Shown in pieces: positions 1 through 10,339 of a stretch of DNA of 64,000 nucleotides. Both the position numbers and the translations under genes were made by a program. Position 1 is the stretch's first letter. Each line of letters starts with the position of its first letter. Below the pieces are notes generated by a model that saw only the letters and a list, made by a program, of their open reading frames with translations, had not been told where the DNA came from and searched no databases. Origin of the DNA: Periweissella cryptocerci (GTDB taxonomy: Bacteria; Bacillota; Bacilli; Lactobacillales; Lactobacillaceae); NCBI RefSeq assembly GCF_004358325.1, contig NZ_CP037940.1, forward strand, positions 2,294,001-2,358,000, written 5' to 3'.

Positions 1-525
1 CTTGCCCAAGCGATTATTGAGTTTGTGCATAATAACGTACACGCCAAAACCTTGTTTAGCACGCACTACCACGAATTGACGGTTTTAGCTGATGAATTAC
101 CTCAATTACAAAATGCCCACGTGGGTGCAATTGAACAGAATGGGAACCTTGTCTTCCTTCACAAGATGGAAGCTGGTCCAGCCGATCAAAGTTACGGGAT
201 TAATGTGGCTAAATTAGCTGGCATGCCTAATGTGCTGTTGCAACGGGCATCAACAATTTTAGAGCATCTCGAAGATAGTGCTAATGAGTTGCCAATGAGT
301 TCTGCCACAGTTGAAGTTGAATCAGTGGCAGTTGAACCGGTAGTTGCGGTCGTAAACACACCGGAACCCCAACCAGTCCATGATGAGCAGCTTGCATTAT
401 TTAGCGATGAAGTAGTTGATCCTAAAAATGCGGCTGTTATCAATGAACTTAAGGGTGTTAATCTTGCAATGATGACACCACTTGAAGCGATGAATAAACT
501 GTTTGAATTACAACAAAAATTATAA
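1..525 (+). CDS. mutS: DNA mismatch repair protein MutS, C-terminal part
   Basis: This is the 3' end of mutS; the frame is already open at base 1, so the gene starts outside the window. MutS recognises mismatches and uses ATP binding to signal to MutL. What is visible is the end of the ATPase domain, with the [11 protein letters not shown] segment (typical of the switch region after Walker B) and the helix-turn-helix dimerisation part around [14 protein letters not shown] variable acidic linker and a short C-terminal tail follow. mutL lies 165 bp downstream, the usual mutS-mutL order. The family call is secure; the N-terminal domains cannot be judged. Confidence 0.95.
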   Translation, partial: LAQAIIEFVHNNVHAKTLFSTHYHELTVLADELPQLQNAHVGAIEQNGNLVFLHKMEAGPADQSYGINVAKLAGMPNVLLQRASTILEHLEDSANELPMSSATVEVESVAVEPVVAVVNTPEPQPVHDEQLALFSDEVVDPKNAAVINELKGVNLAMMTPLEAMNKLFELQQKL

Positions 526-535
526 TTTTAGACAC

Positions 536-627
536 GATTAGTCCCAGATACTGATTTATTTTGCGCCGCTAGTTTCAGGGTACTTTCAAGTTAGTGGCGT
601 AACTGTTAGCACACGAGATGACTAATC
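536..627 (+). other. nested inverted repeats in the mutS-mutL gap
   Basis: An outer 8-bp perfect inverted repeat (GATTAGTC at 536-543, GACTAATC at 620-627) encloses a second 8-bp pair with one G-T (CGCCGCTA at 564-571, TAGTGGCG at 592-599). No T-run follows the outer arm, so it does not look like a standard terminator. It could be an RNA processing stem or attenuator in the mutS-mutL transcript. Function is unknown. Confidence 0.5.
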
Positions 628-690
628 AAGCCTAAATTAATTACTGAAAAAATGGCAAGTTGAAATTAGATTACCGACAAAGGAGCGTTT

Positions 691-2733
691 ATGGCTAAAA
701 TTCATGAATTATCAACGATCCTTGCCGACCAAATTGCGGCAGGTGAAGTTGTTGAACGGCCAGCTTCGGTCGTTAAAGAGTTACTGGAAAATGCGTTGGA
801 TGCCCATGCCACCCAAATTGATATCTTATTGGAAGAAGCAGGCGTCAAGTCAATTCAGATTGTTGATAATGGCGATGGGATTGACTCTGAAGATGTGCCA
901 GTTGCATTTCGCCGGCACGCAACTTCTAAGATTCACGACCGCCAAGATTTATTTAAGATTAGAACTCTCGGTTTTCGCGGGGAAGCCCTACCTAGTATTG
1001 CCTCAGTTGCAGATGTTCGGTTAGTGACTTCTACGGGCGCTGGTGCCGGTGATGAATTACACATTAGCGGCGGTGAAATTAAGGAACAAAAATCAGCGGC
1101 AGCACGCAAAGGAACGGACATTACCGTCAGTGATTTGTTCTTTAATACACCGGCGCGCTTGAAGTATTTACGGTCGCAAGCAACGGAACTCTCCAAGATT
1201 GTCGACATTGTCAATCGATTGGCAATGAGCTATCCGGATGTAACTTTCCACTTGTCACACAATGGCAAGGACTTATTGCGCACGGCTGGAAATGGTGACT
1301 TAAAGCAAGTTTTCGCAGATGTGTATGGTATACAAAATGCCCGCAAAATGCTGGCAATTAATGGTAGCGATAATGATTTTACGATTGATGGTTATGTGTC
1401 ATTACCAGAATTAACACGCGCATCTCGTGAATACATTTCGGTCTTGATTAATGGTCGTTACATCAAAAATTTTGCCATTACTAAAGCGCTAATTAAAGGG
1501 TATGGCTCAAAGCTGATGGTTGGCCGGTTCCCAATGGCGGTCATCAATATTAAAATGGATCCGCTCTTGGTCGACGTAAATGTCCACCCCACCAAGCAAG
1601 AGGTCCGGTTGAGCAAAGAAGCTGAACTGGCGGAATTATTGACACGTTTGGTGAGCGAAAAACTTGGTTCGATTAATTTGATGCCAGATGGTTACCAGAA
1701 TTTAATGGAACACGCGAAGGCTGAAGAAACACCGCAGCTTAATACGAGTGATGCCCAAGCAACCGTCTCAGAAAATTTGCCAGTCGATTTCTTGACGCAA
1801 TTGAATCAAGCATCAGCGAAGTACACATTAGGAACTCGTGATGGTGCTCACCTGCAAAAAGATAAGCCCACAAGTTTGCCAGATGCCTTACCAAGTGATG
1901 CAACGGTGCAACCAATTGTGGTAAAAACGCGTGCCGAGTTAGCTTCAGCGCGGGTAAAATCATTTGCAACACGCTATGCAGATGAAAAAATCACAGCATT
2001 CGGAGCCAAAAGTGCACCAATTGCTCAAGCACAAACGGAAATCGATTTACATGTGATGCCTGAAAATTTGAGTACAATGGCGGAAAATGAGCAAACGAAT
2101 GGTGGTGAGCGCTTCCCTGATTTACAATATATCGGGCAAATGTTTGGGACGTTTTTGTTTGCGCAGGGACCAGCCGGATTGTATCTGATTGATCAGCACG
2201 CAGCGCAAGAGCGAGTTAAGTATGAATATTATCGTGAAGAAATCGGTAAAGTCGCAACTGACCAACAACGCTTGTTAGTACCACTGGTATTGGATTACCC
2301 AATGGTGGACGCGATTAAGTTACGCGATCATGAACATGAGTTGGAGGCGGTCGGTTTGTACTTGGAACCATTTGGGGATAATACATTTGTCGTGAAGCAA
2401 CACCCCACATGGTTTGTGGAAGGACAAGAAGAAGCCACTATCCGTGAAATGGTTGATTGGCTTTTACGCGATGGCAGTTTAACCGTTGCGCAATTCCGTG
2501 AAAGAACGGCCATTATGATGAGTTGTAAAAGGTCAATTAAAGCGAACTGGCACCTTGATGATTTACAGGCCAAAGCATTAATTACCCAACTAGCCACAAC
2601 CCAAAATCCGTTTAATTGCCCACATGGTCGCCCAGTCGTAGTCACATTCTCACTGACTGATATGGAAAAAATGTTTAAGCGCATTCAAGATTCCCACGAA
2701 TCATGGGTTGAATATGATAACCACCCTTATTAG
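691..2733 (+). CDS. mutL: DNA mismatch repair protein MutL
   Basis: MutL couples mismatch recognition by MutS to strand removal. The 680-residue protein has a GHKL ATPase N-terminus with ELLENALDA, DNGDGI and GFRGEALPSIASV, then a variable linker (about residues 330-470). The C-terminal domain carries the metal-dependent endonuclease motif DQHAAQERVKYE, together with SCKRSIKA and CPHGRP. These motifs indicate a nicking MutL, as expected in bacteria without MutH. The ATG at 691 follows AAAGGAG with good spacing. Length is normal for the family. Confidence 0.97.
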   Translation: MAKIHELSTILADQIAAGEVVERPASVVKELLENALDAHATQIDILLEEAGVKSIQIVDNGDGIDSEDVPVAFRRHATSKIHDRQDLFKIRTLGFRGEALPSIASVADVRLVTSTGAGAGDELHISGGEIKEQKSAAARKGTDITVSDLFFNTPARLKYLRSQATELSKIVDIVNRLAMSYPDVTFHLSHNGKDLLRTAGNGDLKQVFADVYGIQNARKMLAINGSDNDFTIDGYVSLPELTRASREYISVLINGRYIKNFAITKALIKGYGSKLMVGRFPMAVINIKMDPLLVDVNVHPTKQEVRLSKEAELAELLTRLVSEKLGSINLMPDGYQNLMEHAKAEETPQLNTSDAQATVSENLPVDFLTQLNQASAKYTLGTRDGAHLQKDKPTSLPDALPSDATVQPIVVKTRAELASARVKSFATRYADEKITAFGAKSAPIAQAQTEIDLHVMPENLSTMAENEQTNGGERFPDLQYIGQMFGTFLFAQGPAGLYLIDQHAAQERVKYEYYREEIGKVATDQQRLLVPLVLDYPMVDAIKLRDHEHELEAVGLYLEPFGDNTFVVKQHPTWFVEGQEEATIREMVDWLLRDGSLTVAQFRERTAIMMSCKRSIKANWHLDDLQAKALITQLATTQNPFNCPHGRPVVVTFSLTDMEKMFKRIQDSHESWVEYDNHPY

Positions 2734-2774
2734 TTTAGGAAAACTGGCTAACGGAGTGGAAGTTCGATGTAACG

Positions 2775-2833
2775 TTGACCTTGCCTTGTGGTGGTAATAA
2801 AACGCAGTTTCAGATTAACAAGGTCAATATTAT
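2775..2833 (+). terminator. possible terminator after mutL
   Basis: A 9-bp perfect inverted repeat (TTGACCTTG at 2775-2783, CAAGGTCAA at 2819-2827) is followed by TATTATTTT. The 35-base loop is long for an intrinsic terminator, so the call is tentative. Confidence 0.4.
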
Positions 2834-2841
2834 TTTAGTGG

Positions 2842-2863
2842 CACAAACGTTCGTATGTTTGTG
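2842..2863. promoter_or_regulatory. dyad operator candidate upstream of ruvA
   Basis: CACAAAC and GTTTGTG form a perfect 7-bp dyad with an 8-base spacer, 41 bp before the ruvA start. TACTAT at 2865-2870 just after it could be a -10 box. The dyad position suggests an operator, perhaps for stress control of ruvAB. It does not match the Bacillus LexA consensus (CGAAC-N4-GTTYC), so the regulator is unknown. Confidence 0.4.
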
Positions 2864-2903
2864 TTACTATGGTACATAGAAAATTTTTACGAGGAGCTTG
2901 CAT

Positions 2904-3500
2904 ATGTATGAGTATTTAAAAGGTTCAATTACCGATGTGATGCCTACCCACGTGGTAGTTGAAGTCGGTGGGATTGGCTATAAGTTATTTACAGCGAACC
3001 CATATCGTTACGCGCTAGACGCAGTGGTAACGATTTATGTTGAGCAAATTGTGCGTGAAAATGAAATCTCACTGTATGGTTTTTTCGATGCAACTGAGAA
3101 AATGCTCTTTAATAAGTTACTTAATGTTTCTGGGATTGGACCTAAGTCAGGCTTAGCAATCTTGGCTAATGCTGATCATGGCTCTTTAATTGCAGCAGTT
3201 GAAAGTGAGAACGTTGATTACTTGGTTAAATTCCCAGGAATTGGTAAGAAGACGGCGCAACAAATTGTCCTCGATTTGAAGGGGAAACTTGAAGATATTC
3301 CTGGCGTTAAACCAGACCTGTTCAACGAAGCAATGGAATTACCAAATGATACACAAGCATTAAATGATGCCTTAGCAGCGCTGGAAGCATTGGGTTATGG
3401 TAAACCAGATATCAAACGCGTCCAAAAACAATTAGCGAAGTTACCACAAACTGATACGCAAAGCTATTTGAGTGAAGGCTTAAAGCTATTAGTGGGTTAG
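2904..3500 (+). CDS. ruvA: Holliday junction helicase subunit RuvA
   Basis: RuvA binds four-way junctions as a tetramer and loads the RuvB motor for branch migration. The protein begins MYEYLKGSITDV (OB-fold domain I). The two helix-hairpin-helix motifs are visible as VSGIGPKSGLAIL and FPGIGKKTAQQIVLDLKGKL, and a C-terminal three-helix domain for RuvB contact follows. GAGGAG at 2891-2896 sits 7 bases before the ATG at 2904, which is preferred over an in-frame TTG at 2898. The length of 198 residues is normal. Confidence 0.97.
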   Translation: MYEYLKGSITDVMPTHVVVEVGGIGYKLFTANPYRYALDAVVTIYVEQIVRENEISLYGFFDATEKMLFNKLLNVSGIGPKSGLAILANADHGSLIAAVESENVDYLVKFPGIGKKTAQQIVLDLKGKLEDIPGVKPDLFNEAMELPNDTQALNDALAALEALGYGKPDIKRVQKQLAKLPQTDTQSYLSEGLKLLVG

Positions 3501-3628
3501 GTACTGGCGTAACTACGTGCATATTCAGTAAGGTGTGCAATTTAGAATAAAGAAATAAAAAATACAGTGAACACGAGTAATTATTGCGTGATAACGGCGA
3601 ATAAGCTGAACTGAGAAAGGGTGCGATT

Positions 3629-4648
3629 ATGGATGAGTATGAAGATGAAAATATATTAACGGGAGCTGTCCAGGATTTGGGTGAAGTGTCACTTGAAAAA
3701 TCATTGCGACCACAATATTTATCGCAATATATTGGGCAGCAAGCAGTTAAGGATGAATTGAGTGTATATATTCAGGCGGCTAAAGCGCGTTCTGAATCAC
3801 TCGACCACGTCTTATTATATGGACCACCTGGGCTTGGGAAAACCACATTAGCGATGGTGATTGCTAATGAAATGCAAGTCGGCATTAAAACGACTTCTGG
3901 ACCAGCCATTGAAAAGCCTGGTGATTTGATTGCATTATTGAATGAATTAGAAGCCGGTGATATTTTATTTATTGATGAAATCCACCGTCTGCCAACACAA
4001 GTTGAAGAAATGTTGTATTCGGCGATGGAAGATTTCTTTGTCGATATTGTGATTGGTCAAGGTCCAACTGCCCATCCAGTCCATTTTCCACTGCCACCGT
4101 TTACATTAATTGGGGCAACAACCCGCGCGGGGATGCTATCAGCGCCACTGCGTGATCGTTTTGGAATTGTTGCGCACATGGAATATTATACGGTGAGTGA
4201 TCTCGAAGAAATCGTCAAGCGAACGGCGGGAATCTTCGATACAACAATTGTTGAATCTGGTGCTCATGAAATTGGTCGACGCTCACGGGGGACACCGCGG
4301 ATTGCTAACCGATTATTCAAACGGATTCGGGACTTTGCTCAAGTGGCAGATAAAACGGCAATTGACCGTGAAATAGTTGACTATGCCTTAAAATTATTGC
4401 ATGTGGATAGTGAAGGCTTGGATGCAACGGATGTCAAATTATTAACGACAATGATTGAGCAATATCATGGTGGACCAGTTGGAATTAGTGCTTTAGCAGC
4501 TAATATTGGTGAAGAAGCCGAAACCCTGGAATCAATGTATGAACCATATCTGATGCAGATTGGCTTCTTACAGCGGACACCACGTGGTCGAGTAGTAGCT
4601 GGGATTGCCTATCAGCACCTTGGCTTTGCTTGGTCTGAAGAAGAATAG
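3629..4648 (+). CDS. ruvB: Holliday junction helicase motor RuvB
   Basis: RuvB is the hexameric AAA+ ATPase that drives branch migration with RuvA. Visible motifs are Walker [12 protein letters not shown], Walker [10 protein letters not shown], sensor [13 protein letters not shown] and the arginine-finger region RDRFG. A C-terminal winged-helix DNA-binding domain ([16 protein letters not shown]) ends the protein. The length of 339 residues is typical. It lies 128 bp after ruvA and is followed 30 bp later by queA, as in many lactobacilli. Confidence 0.98.
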   Translation: MDEYEDENILTGAVQDLGEVSLEKSLRPQYLSQYIGQQAVKDELSVYIQAAKARSESLDHVLLYGPPGLGKTTLAMVIANEMQVGIKTTSGPAIEKPGDLIALLNELEAGDILFIDEIHRLPTQVEEMLYSAMEDFFVDIVIGQGPTAHPVHFPLPPFTLIGATTRAGMLSAPLRDRFGIVAHMEYYTVSDLEEIVKRTAGIFDTTIVESGAHEIGRRSRGTPRIANRLFKRIRDFAQVADKTAIDREIVDYALKLLHVDSEGLDATDVKLLTTMIEQYHGGPVGISALAANIGEEAETLESMYEPYLMQIGFLQRTPRGRVVAGIAYQHLGFAWSEEE

Positions 4649-4678
4649 TACTAACATGGAATAGAAAGAAGTATAAAA

Positions 4679-5713
4679 ATGGGATACCAACTTGAAGATT
4701 TTGACTACGATTTGCCACATGAATTAATCGCCCAAACACCTTTGAAGCAACGTGATTCTTCGCGCTTGTTGGTGTTGGACCACGAAACTGGGGCATACGA
4801 AGATAAGCACTTTTATGATATTTTAGCTGAATTAAACCCTGGTGATGCCGTGGTAATGAATAATTCCCGCGTTTTACCTGCGCGTTTGCACGGTGAAAAA
4901 CCAGAAACGCACGGTCACGTTGAAGTGTTGTTATTGAACAATACGGAAGGTGATACTTGGGAAACTTTAATTAAACCTGCCAAAAAATTCCCAGTGGGTC
5001 AAGAAATTAAATTTGGGAATGGTGAATTGACGGCGATTGTGACCGAAGAACTTGAACATGGTGGCCGGATGGTCGAATTTCATTACGACGGCATTTTCTT
5101 AGAAATTTTGGAAGCGTTGGGTGAAATGCCATTACCACCATACATCAAAGAAAAACTTGCGGATCAAGAACGTTACCAAACGGTTTATTCAAAGGTCAAC
5201 GGTTCTGCTGCTGCCCCAACCGCTGGTTTGCACTGGACGCCAGAATTATTGGCTAAAGTTGAAGCTAAGGGTGTTAAGTTAGTTGAATTAACATTACACG
5301 TTGGTTTAGGGACATTCCGCCCAGTTGAAGAAGAAAACATCGAAGACCACAAGATGCACAGTGAATTTTACCAATTAAGCCAAGAAGCCGCTGATACTTT
5401 GAATGAAGTGCATGCGAACGGTGGCCGTGTCATTGCCACCGGAACAACATCAATTCGGACATTAGAAACAATCGGGACGAAGTTCAATGGTAAGTTACAA
5501 GCTGATTCAGGATGGACTGAAATCTTCATCAAGCCAGGCTACCAATGGACAACCGTTGATGCTTTCATCACTAATTTCCACTTACCAAAATCAACGTTGG
5601 TGATGTTAGTGGCTGCCTTTACTGGGCGTGAAAACATCTTGAACGCTTACCAACACGCCATTGATGAAAAATACCGTTTCTTTAGTTTTGGCGATGCAAT
5701 GTTTGTTAAGTAA
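4679..5713 (+). CDS. queA: S-adenosylmethionine:tRNA ribosyltransferase-isomerase QueA
   Basis: QueA transfers and rearranges the ribosyl group of SAM onto preQ1 at tRNA position 34 to give epoxyqueuosine. Family signatures include [21 protein letters not shown] at the N-terminus (given here without its last residues), [33 protein letters not shown] and [16 protein letters not shown]. The 344-residue length is standard. It is directly followed by tgt, the preceding enzyme of the same pathway, which strongly supports both calls. Confidence 0.97.
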   Translation: MGYQLEDFDYDLPHELIAQTPLKQRDSSRLLVLDHETGAYEDKHFYDILAELNPGDAVVMNNSRVLPARLHGEKPETHGHVEVLLLNNTEGDTWETLIKPAKKFPVGQEIKFGNGELTAIVTEELEHGGRMVEFHYDGIFLEILEALGEMPLPPYIKEKLADQERYQTVYSKVNGSAAAPTAGLHWTPELLAKVEAKGVKLVELTLHVGLGTFRPVEEENIEDHKMHSEFYQLSQEAADTLNEVHANGGRVIATGTTSIRTLETIGTKFNGKLQADSGWTEIFIKPGYQWTTVDAFITNFHLPKSTLVMLVAAFTGRENILNAYQHAIDEKYRFFSFGDAMFVK

Positions 5714-5770
5714 TTTTAGTTAGTTTGGCGATTTAGCAATGTTGACATACAAAAAGGGAGTTTAGATTAA

Positions 5771-6916
<1,146 letters not shown>

Positions 6917-7060
6917 AAATGTCCAATTCAAGCCGTTTCGCTTGACTTAAATTGTGAATTTCCTGTGAATATCACGACATGGCGCGGTTTTTACGGTACA
7001 ATATTAGTTATAGAAAAATGCTGGTAATGCAATACAGCTGAAAAAGGAGTACTAACAACT

Positions 7061-7432
7061 ATGGGTACAATGCAAATTATTATTATGGTCGTCTTGTTTG
7101 GTGGAATGTTCTTCATGATGAACCGCTCACAAAAGAAGCAACGTGATGCCCGCACACAAATGGTCGACAACATGCAACCAGGCGCGCGCGTAGTGACAAT
7201 TGGTCGCATGCACGGTGTCGTTGAATCAGTAAATAAGGCCGACAAGACCTTTGTACTTGACGCTGATGGTGTTTATTTCACCTTCGACCTTGACGGTGTA
7301 GCTCGCGTTGTACCTGCTGAATCATCAGTAGAAGCTGCAACAACTGACGAACCAGTTGAAGTTGATGCCGAAATCACTGACGTCGACACAGACGCTACTA
7401 GCGATATCGCTAGTGGTGAAGACAACAAGTAA
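7061..7432 (+). CDS. yajC: preprotein translocase subunit YajC
   Basis: YajC is a small single-pass membrane protein that associates with SecDF-YidC next to the SecYEG channel. The N-terminus has one hydrophobic segment (IIIMVVLFGGMFFMMN) followed by the family motif RSQKKQRD and a small beta domain (MQPGARVVTIGRMHGVVESV). The acidic, low-complexity C-terminal tail (from about residue 90) is common in lactic acid bacteria. AAAAAGGAG precedes the ATG at 7061. A clear terminator follows. Confidence 0.93.
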   Translation: MGTMQIIIMVVLFGGMFFMMNRSQKKQRDARTQMVDNMQPGARVVTIGRMHGVVESVNKADKTFVLDADGVYFTFDLDGVARVVPAESSVEAATTDEPVEVDAEITDVDTDATSDIASGEDNK

Positions 7433-7440
7433 GCATAATT

Positions 7441-7480
7441 AAAGGATTACAAACTTAATGTTTGTGGTCCTTTTTATTTT
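7441..7480 (+). terminator. yajC terminator
   Basis: The arms AAAGGATTACAAAC and GTTTGTGGTCCTTT pair with two mismatches across a 5-base loop and are followed by a T-rich tract. This closes the ruvA-to-yajC group. Repeat copy A begins 29 bp later. Confidence 0.85.
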
Positions 7481-7508
7481 GTGTTGGCTTCAAAGCACCA
7501 CGGCTCTA

Positions 7509-7887
7509 TTTCGTATGACGTGGGATTGAATAGACCTGGCCACTACGTGCCGGTAAATTACTTGGCGCACCACGCTAGAAGCAGCCTCCCAAGCCAAAGT
7601 GCGGTCTTGAGAAGTTCGGATAAGCTGGGAGTCTAAGGAATAAATTCCTAAGACTCCTCATCTTATCCTCAGCGGAAATATGTGCTGCACACATATTCCC
7701 CCAGTCGCAGTGTAAAGGCTACGCCCGCCAAGTAATTTACCGGCACTCCGTTAGTTAGGTATAATGCTCCAACTAGTGAATACAATTACCATTCACAGAC
7801 CTCAGTAGTATGGAAAATACAGTGACAATATAACCTGAGTAATTCGATGATTGAAGAGTACAGAAACGACAATCCTGCGCTAGAATA
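7509..7887 (+). repeat. structured intergenic repeat, copy A
   Basis: This is the first of five related non-coding elements. The inverted ends are TTTCGTATGACGTGGGATT at the start and a degenerate AATCCTGCGCTAGAA near 7871-7885. A perfect 21-bp long-range stem joins 7547-7567 to 7726-7746. Inside it are a hairpin GGAGTCT (7628-7634) with AGACTCC (7651-7657), which extends through AAGGAAT and ATTCCT, and a hairpin AATATGTG (7677-7684) with CACATATT (7690-7697). The 3' part shares the tagtatggaaaa segment with copy C. There is no credible open frame. The repeat relationship is seen directly; a role as RNA or mobile element is inferred. Confidence 0.85.
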
Positions 7888-7955
7888 AATAGAACATTTA
7901 TGTCGTGTTGCATCGCAGCGTCGGCTTTAAAGCAACACGATGGTTAGATAAAAAC

Positions 7956-7969
7956 CGAACAAGTGTTTT
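7956..7969. promoter_or_regulatory. LexA/DinR-type SOS box candidate upstream of dinB
   Basis: CGAACAAGTGTTTT matches the Gram-positive LexA consensus CGAACRNRYGTTYC at 13 of 14 positions. It lies 127 bp before dinB, a gene commonly under SOS control. The distance to the start codon is rather long, so the assignment is moderate. Confidence 0.45.
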
Positions 7970-8095
7970 AAAAATGGGTTAAATGCGTTAAAATTATTAA
8001 GCATGATTAAGGCAACTAATGGAGTCGCTTTTTTCAGATTCTTGGCTAGCTGAGCCAAACAATACATAAATATCTGAATTGAAGGGCGAACTTAG

Positions 8096-9223
8096 ATGGA
8101 AATTCCTTTACATATTGATACAAGCCGGAAGATTATTCATGTTGATATGGATGCATTTTATGCGCAAATTGAAATGCGTGATGATCCAAGTCTCAGAGAT
8201 AAGCCGTTGATTTTAGCACGGGATCCCAAACTAACCGGTGGACGAGGGGTCGTGGCGACGGCCAATTATGTTGCCCGTGAACTTGGCGTACACTCAGCCA
8301 TGAGTTCAGCTGAGGCAAAAAAGCTCGCACCAAATGGTATTTTTTTAACGCCAAACTTTGATAAGTATCGGGAAGCCTCGGCCCAAGTTCATGAAATTTT
8401 TCATGAATATACGGATATTGTCGAACCGATTGCTTTTGATGAAGCGTACTTGGATGTGACTGAGAATAAGAAACACATCGAGAGTGCCGTGGAATTAGCG
8501 CATGAGTTACAGCAAGAAATCTGGGCAAAACTGCACCTAACTAGTTCAACTGGGGTGAGTTATAACAAGTTTATCGCAAAGTTAGCTTCGGAATATAATA
8601 AACCAGCGGGAGCAACATTTGTCCTACCTGGTGATGCGGTGGCGTTTTTAAGTCAGCTACCGATTGAAGATTTTCGTGGCGTTGGTAAAAAGACCGTGCC
8701 AATAATGCACGAGTTAGGGATTATGACTGGGGCTGATTTATTGAAACGCTCAGAAAGTGAGTTGATGCAAAAATTTGGTAAGTTAGGCTACCAATTGTAT
8801 CGACGTGTTCGTGGGAGTGATGATCGACCTGTCGAATGGCAACGTGAACGCAAGTCAATTGGTAAGGAAGAAACGTTTAATCACGAATTAGCTACCCAAC
8901 AAGCGGTGGATACCGAATTTAAAATCATTGTGGAAAAACTAGTGGCAAGTTTAAAACGCCATCAACGACATGGTAAAACACTCGTGGTGAAAGTCCGCTA
9001 TAGTGATTTTGAAACCGTAACTAAACGGGTGACACAGACTGATTTCTATCCCGTTGATGTGGCGCAAATTTTATTCGCAGCGCAAGGAATATTTGAAGAA
9101 ATTGGGGGCATTGAAAAGCCAATTCGATTACTAGGGGTGACAATGACGACCCTCGCACCCCTTGAATTTGAAAATATTAGCTTACCACTTTTTGAACGAA
9201 ATGATAGAAATCTTGAAAACTAG
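8096..9223 (+). CDS. dinB: DNA polymerase IV (Y family)
   Basis: This is a translesion polymerase. The palm carries the metal-binding residues in [12 protein letters not shown] and [10 protein letters not shown], and the fingers/thumb region shows [19 protein letters not shown] and the helix-hairpin-helix [12 protein letters not shown]. The C-terminal ISLPLFE resembles the beta-clamp binding motif. The 375-residue length is normal. It stands alone downstream of repeat copy A, with a possible SOS box at 7956. Confidence 0.96.
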   Translation: MEIPLHIDTSRKIIHVDMDAFYAQIEMRDDPSLRDKPLILARDPKLTGGRGVVATANYVARELGVHSAMSSAEAKKLAPNGIFLTPNFDKYREASAQVHEIFHEYTDIVEPIAFDEAYLDVTENKKHIESAVELAHELQQEIWAKLHLTSSTGVSYNKFIAKLASEYNKPAGATFVLPGDAVAFLSQLPIEDFRGVGKKTVPIMHELGIMTGADLLKRSESELMQKFGKLGYQLYRRVRGSDDRPVEWQRERKSIGKEETFNHELATQQAVDTEFKIIVEKLVASLKRHQRHGKTLVVKVRYSDFETVTKRVTQTDFYPVDVAQILFAAQGIFEEIGGIEKPIRLLGVTMTTLAPLEFENISLPLFERNDRNLEN

Positions 9224-9362
9224 CGCAAAATTCCCATTGAAACGCCCGAAGTAGCGTAAAATAGGGTATACTAATTGCTTAGTGTGCTCATTGGTTACTA
9301 TTGATTCCTAAGTGTTTGGAATTTAAGTAGCAGAGAACCGTATTATAGAAAAGAGAAATCGC

Positions 9363-10310
9363 ATGACCGTGCAAGAACAAATAATTGCTAAAATCCAAGA
9401 ATACGATACGATTATCATTCATCGCCACCAACGACCAGATCCTGATGCTTTTGGTTCACAAGTTGGTTTAGCTGAAGTAATCCGTAATTCTTTCCCAGAT
9501 AAGAAAGTTTATACCGTCGGGAAAACAGTGCCTGGTTTGGCATGGATTGCCCAAATGGATGAAATTCCTGATGAAGCGTACGATGACGCGCTCGTCATTA
9601 TTACCGATACTGCCAACGCACCGCGAATTGATGACCGTCGCTTCGATTACGGTGTTGAAACAATCAAGATAGATCACCATCCAAACGATGAACCATATGG
9701 GGATTTGCAATGGATTATCGCTGGTGCAAGTTCAACTTCAAGCATGATTTATGAACTAGCTGAAGCATCAAATGGTGTGTTAAAACTTAATGATGAAGCA
9801 GCGCGCGTGATGTATGCCGGCATCGTCGGTGATACTGGCCGCTTCTTATATTCAACTGATAGTGAAACTATGCGGGTAGTGTCAGAATTATTTAAGTATG
9901 ATTTTGATATTATTGCGGTTAACCAAACCCTAGATTCGATCAGTGAAGCAGCAGCTAAGTTATCAGGTTATGTTTTCGAACACATCACAATTCTGGATTC
10001 AGGTGTGGCCTACATGGTCTTATCAAATGAATTGGTGGCTTCCTTTGAACTTGGTGATGCGGGAACTGCTTTTGTGGTTCCGCTACCAGGACGAATTGAT
10101 TCCATCAAAACTTGGGTCATTTTTGAAGAACAAGATGACCATAGTTATCGCGTTCGGTTGCGGTCAAAAGGTATTACAATTAACAAAATTGCGCGCCATC
10201 ACGATGGTGGGGGTCACCCATTAGCTTCAGGGGCCCGGGCACGTGATATGGATGAAGTGAATGATATTATTGATGAACTGGATCGTGCAGTTCGTCGGGC
10301 GAATAAATAA
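9363..10310 (+). CDS. nrnA: DHH/DHHA1 phosphoesterase, NrnA-like
   Basis: The protein fits the bifunctional nanoRNase and pAp phosphatase family, which degrades short oligoribonucleotides and recycles 3'-phosphoadenosine 5'-phosphate. It shows the DHH-domain metal motifs HRHQRPDPDAFGSQ, ITDTANAPRID and IKIDHHPNDE, and the DHHA1 signature HHDGGGHPLASGA near the C-terminus. The 315-residue length is typical. It is followed 29 bp downstream by a DEAD-box helicase, so the two may form an RNA-metabolism operon. Confidence 0.9.
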   Translation: MTVQEQIIAKIQEYDTIIIHRHQRPDPDAFGSQVGLAEVIRNSFPDKKVYTVGKTVPGLAWIAQMDEIPDEAYDDALVIITDTANAPRIDDRRFDYGVETIKIDHHPNDEPYGDLQWIIAGASSTSSMIYELAEASNGVLKLNDEAARVMYAGIVGDTGRFLYSTDSETMRVVSELFKYDFDIIAVNQTLDSISEAAAKLSGYVFEHITILDSGVAYMVLSNELVASFELGDAGTAFVVPLPGRIDSIKTWVIFEEQDDHSYRVRLRSKGITINKIARHHDGGGHPLASGARARDMDEVNDIIDELDRAVRRANK

Positions 10311-10339
10311 GCACGTTTAAAAAAGAAAGGAAATATTAA

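Noticed and set aside
7509..7887. Repeat copies as tmRNA, RNase P RNA, 6S RNA or a group II intron
   Set aside because: None of the hallmark sequences of these RNAs could be found, and five copies within 64 kb argue against single-copy housekeeping RNAs.
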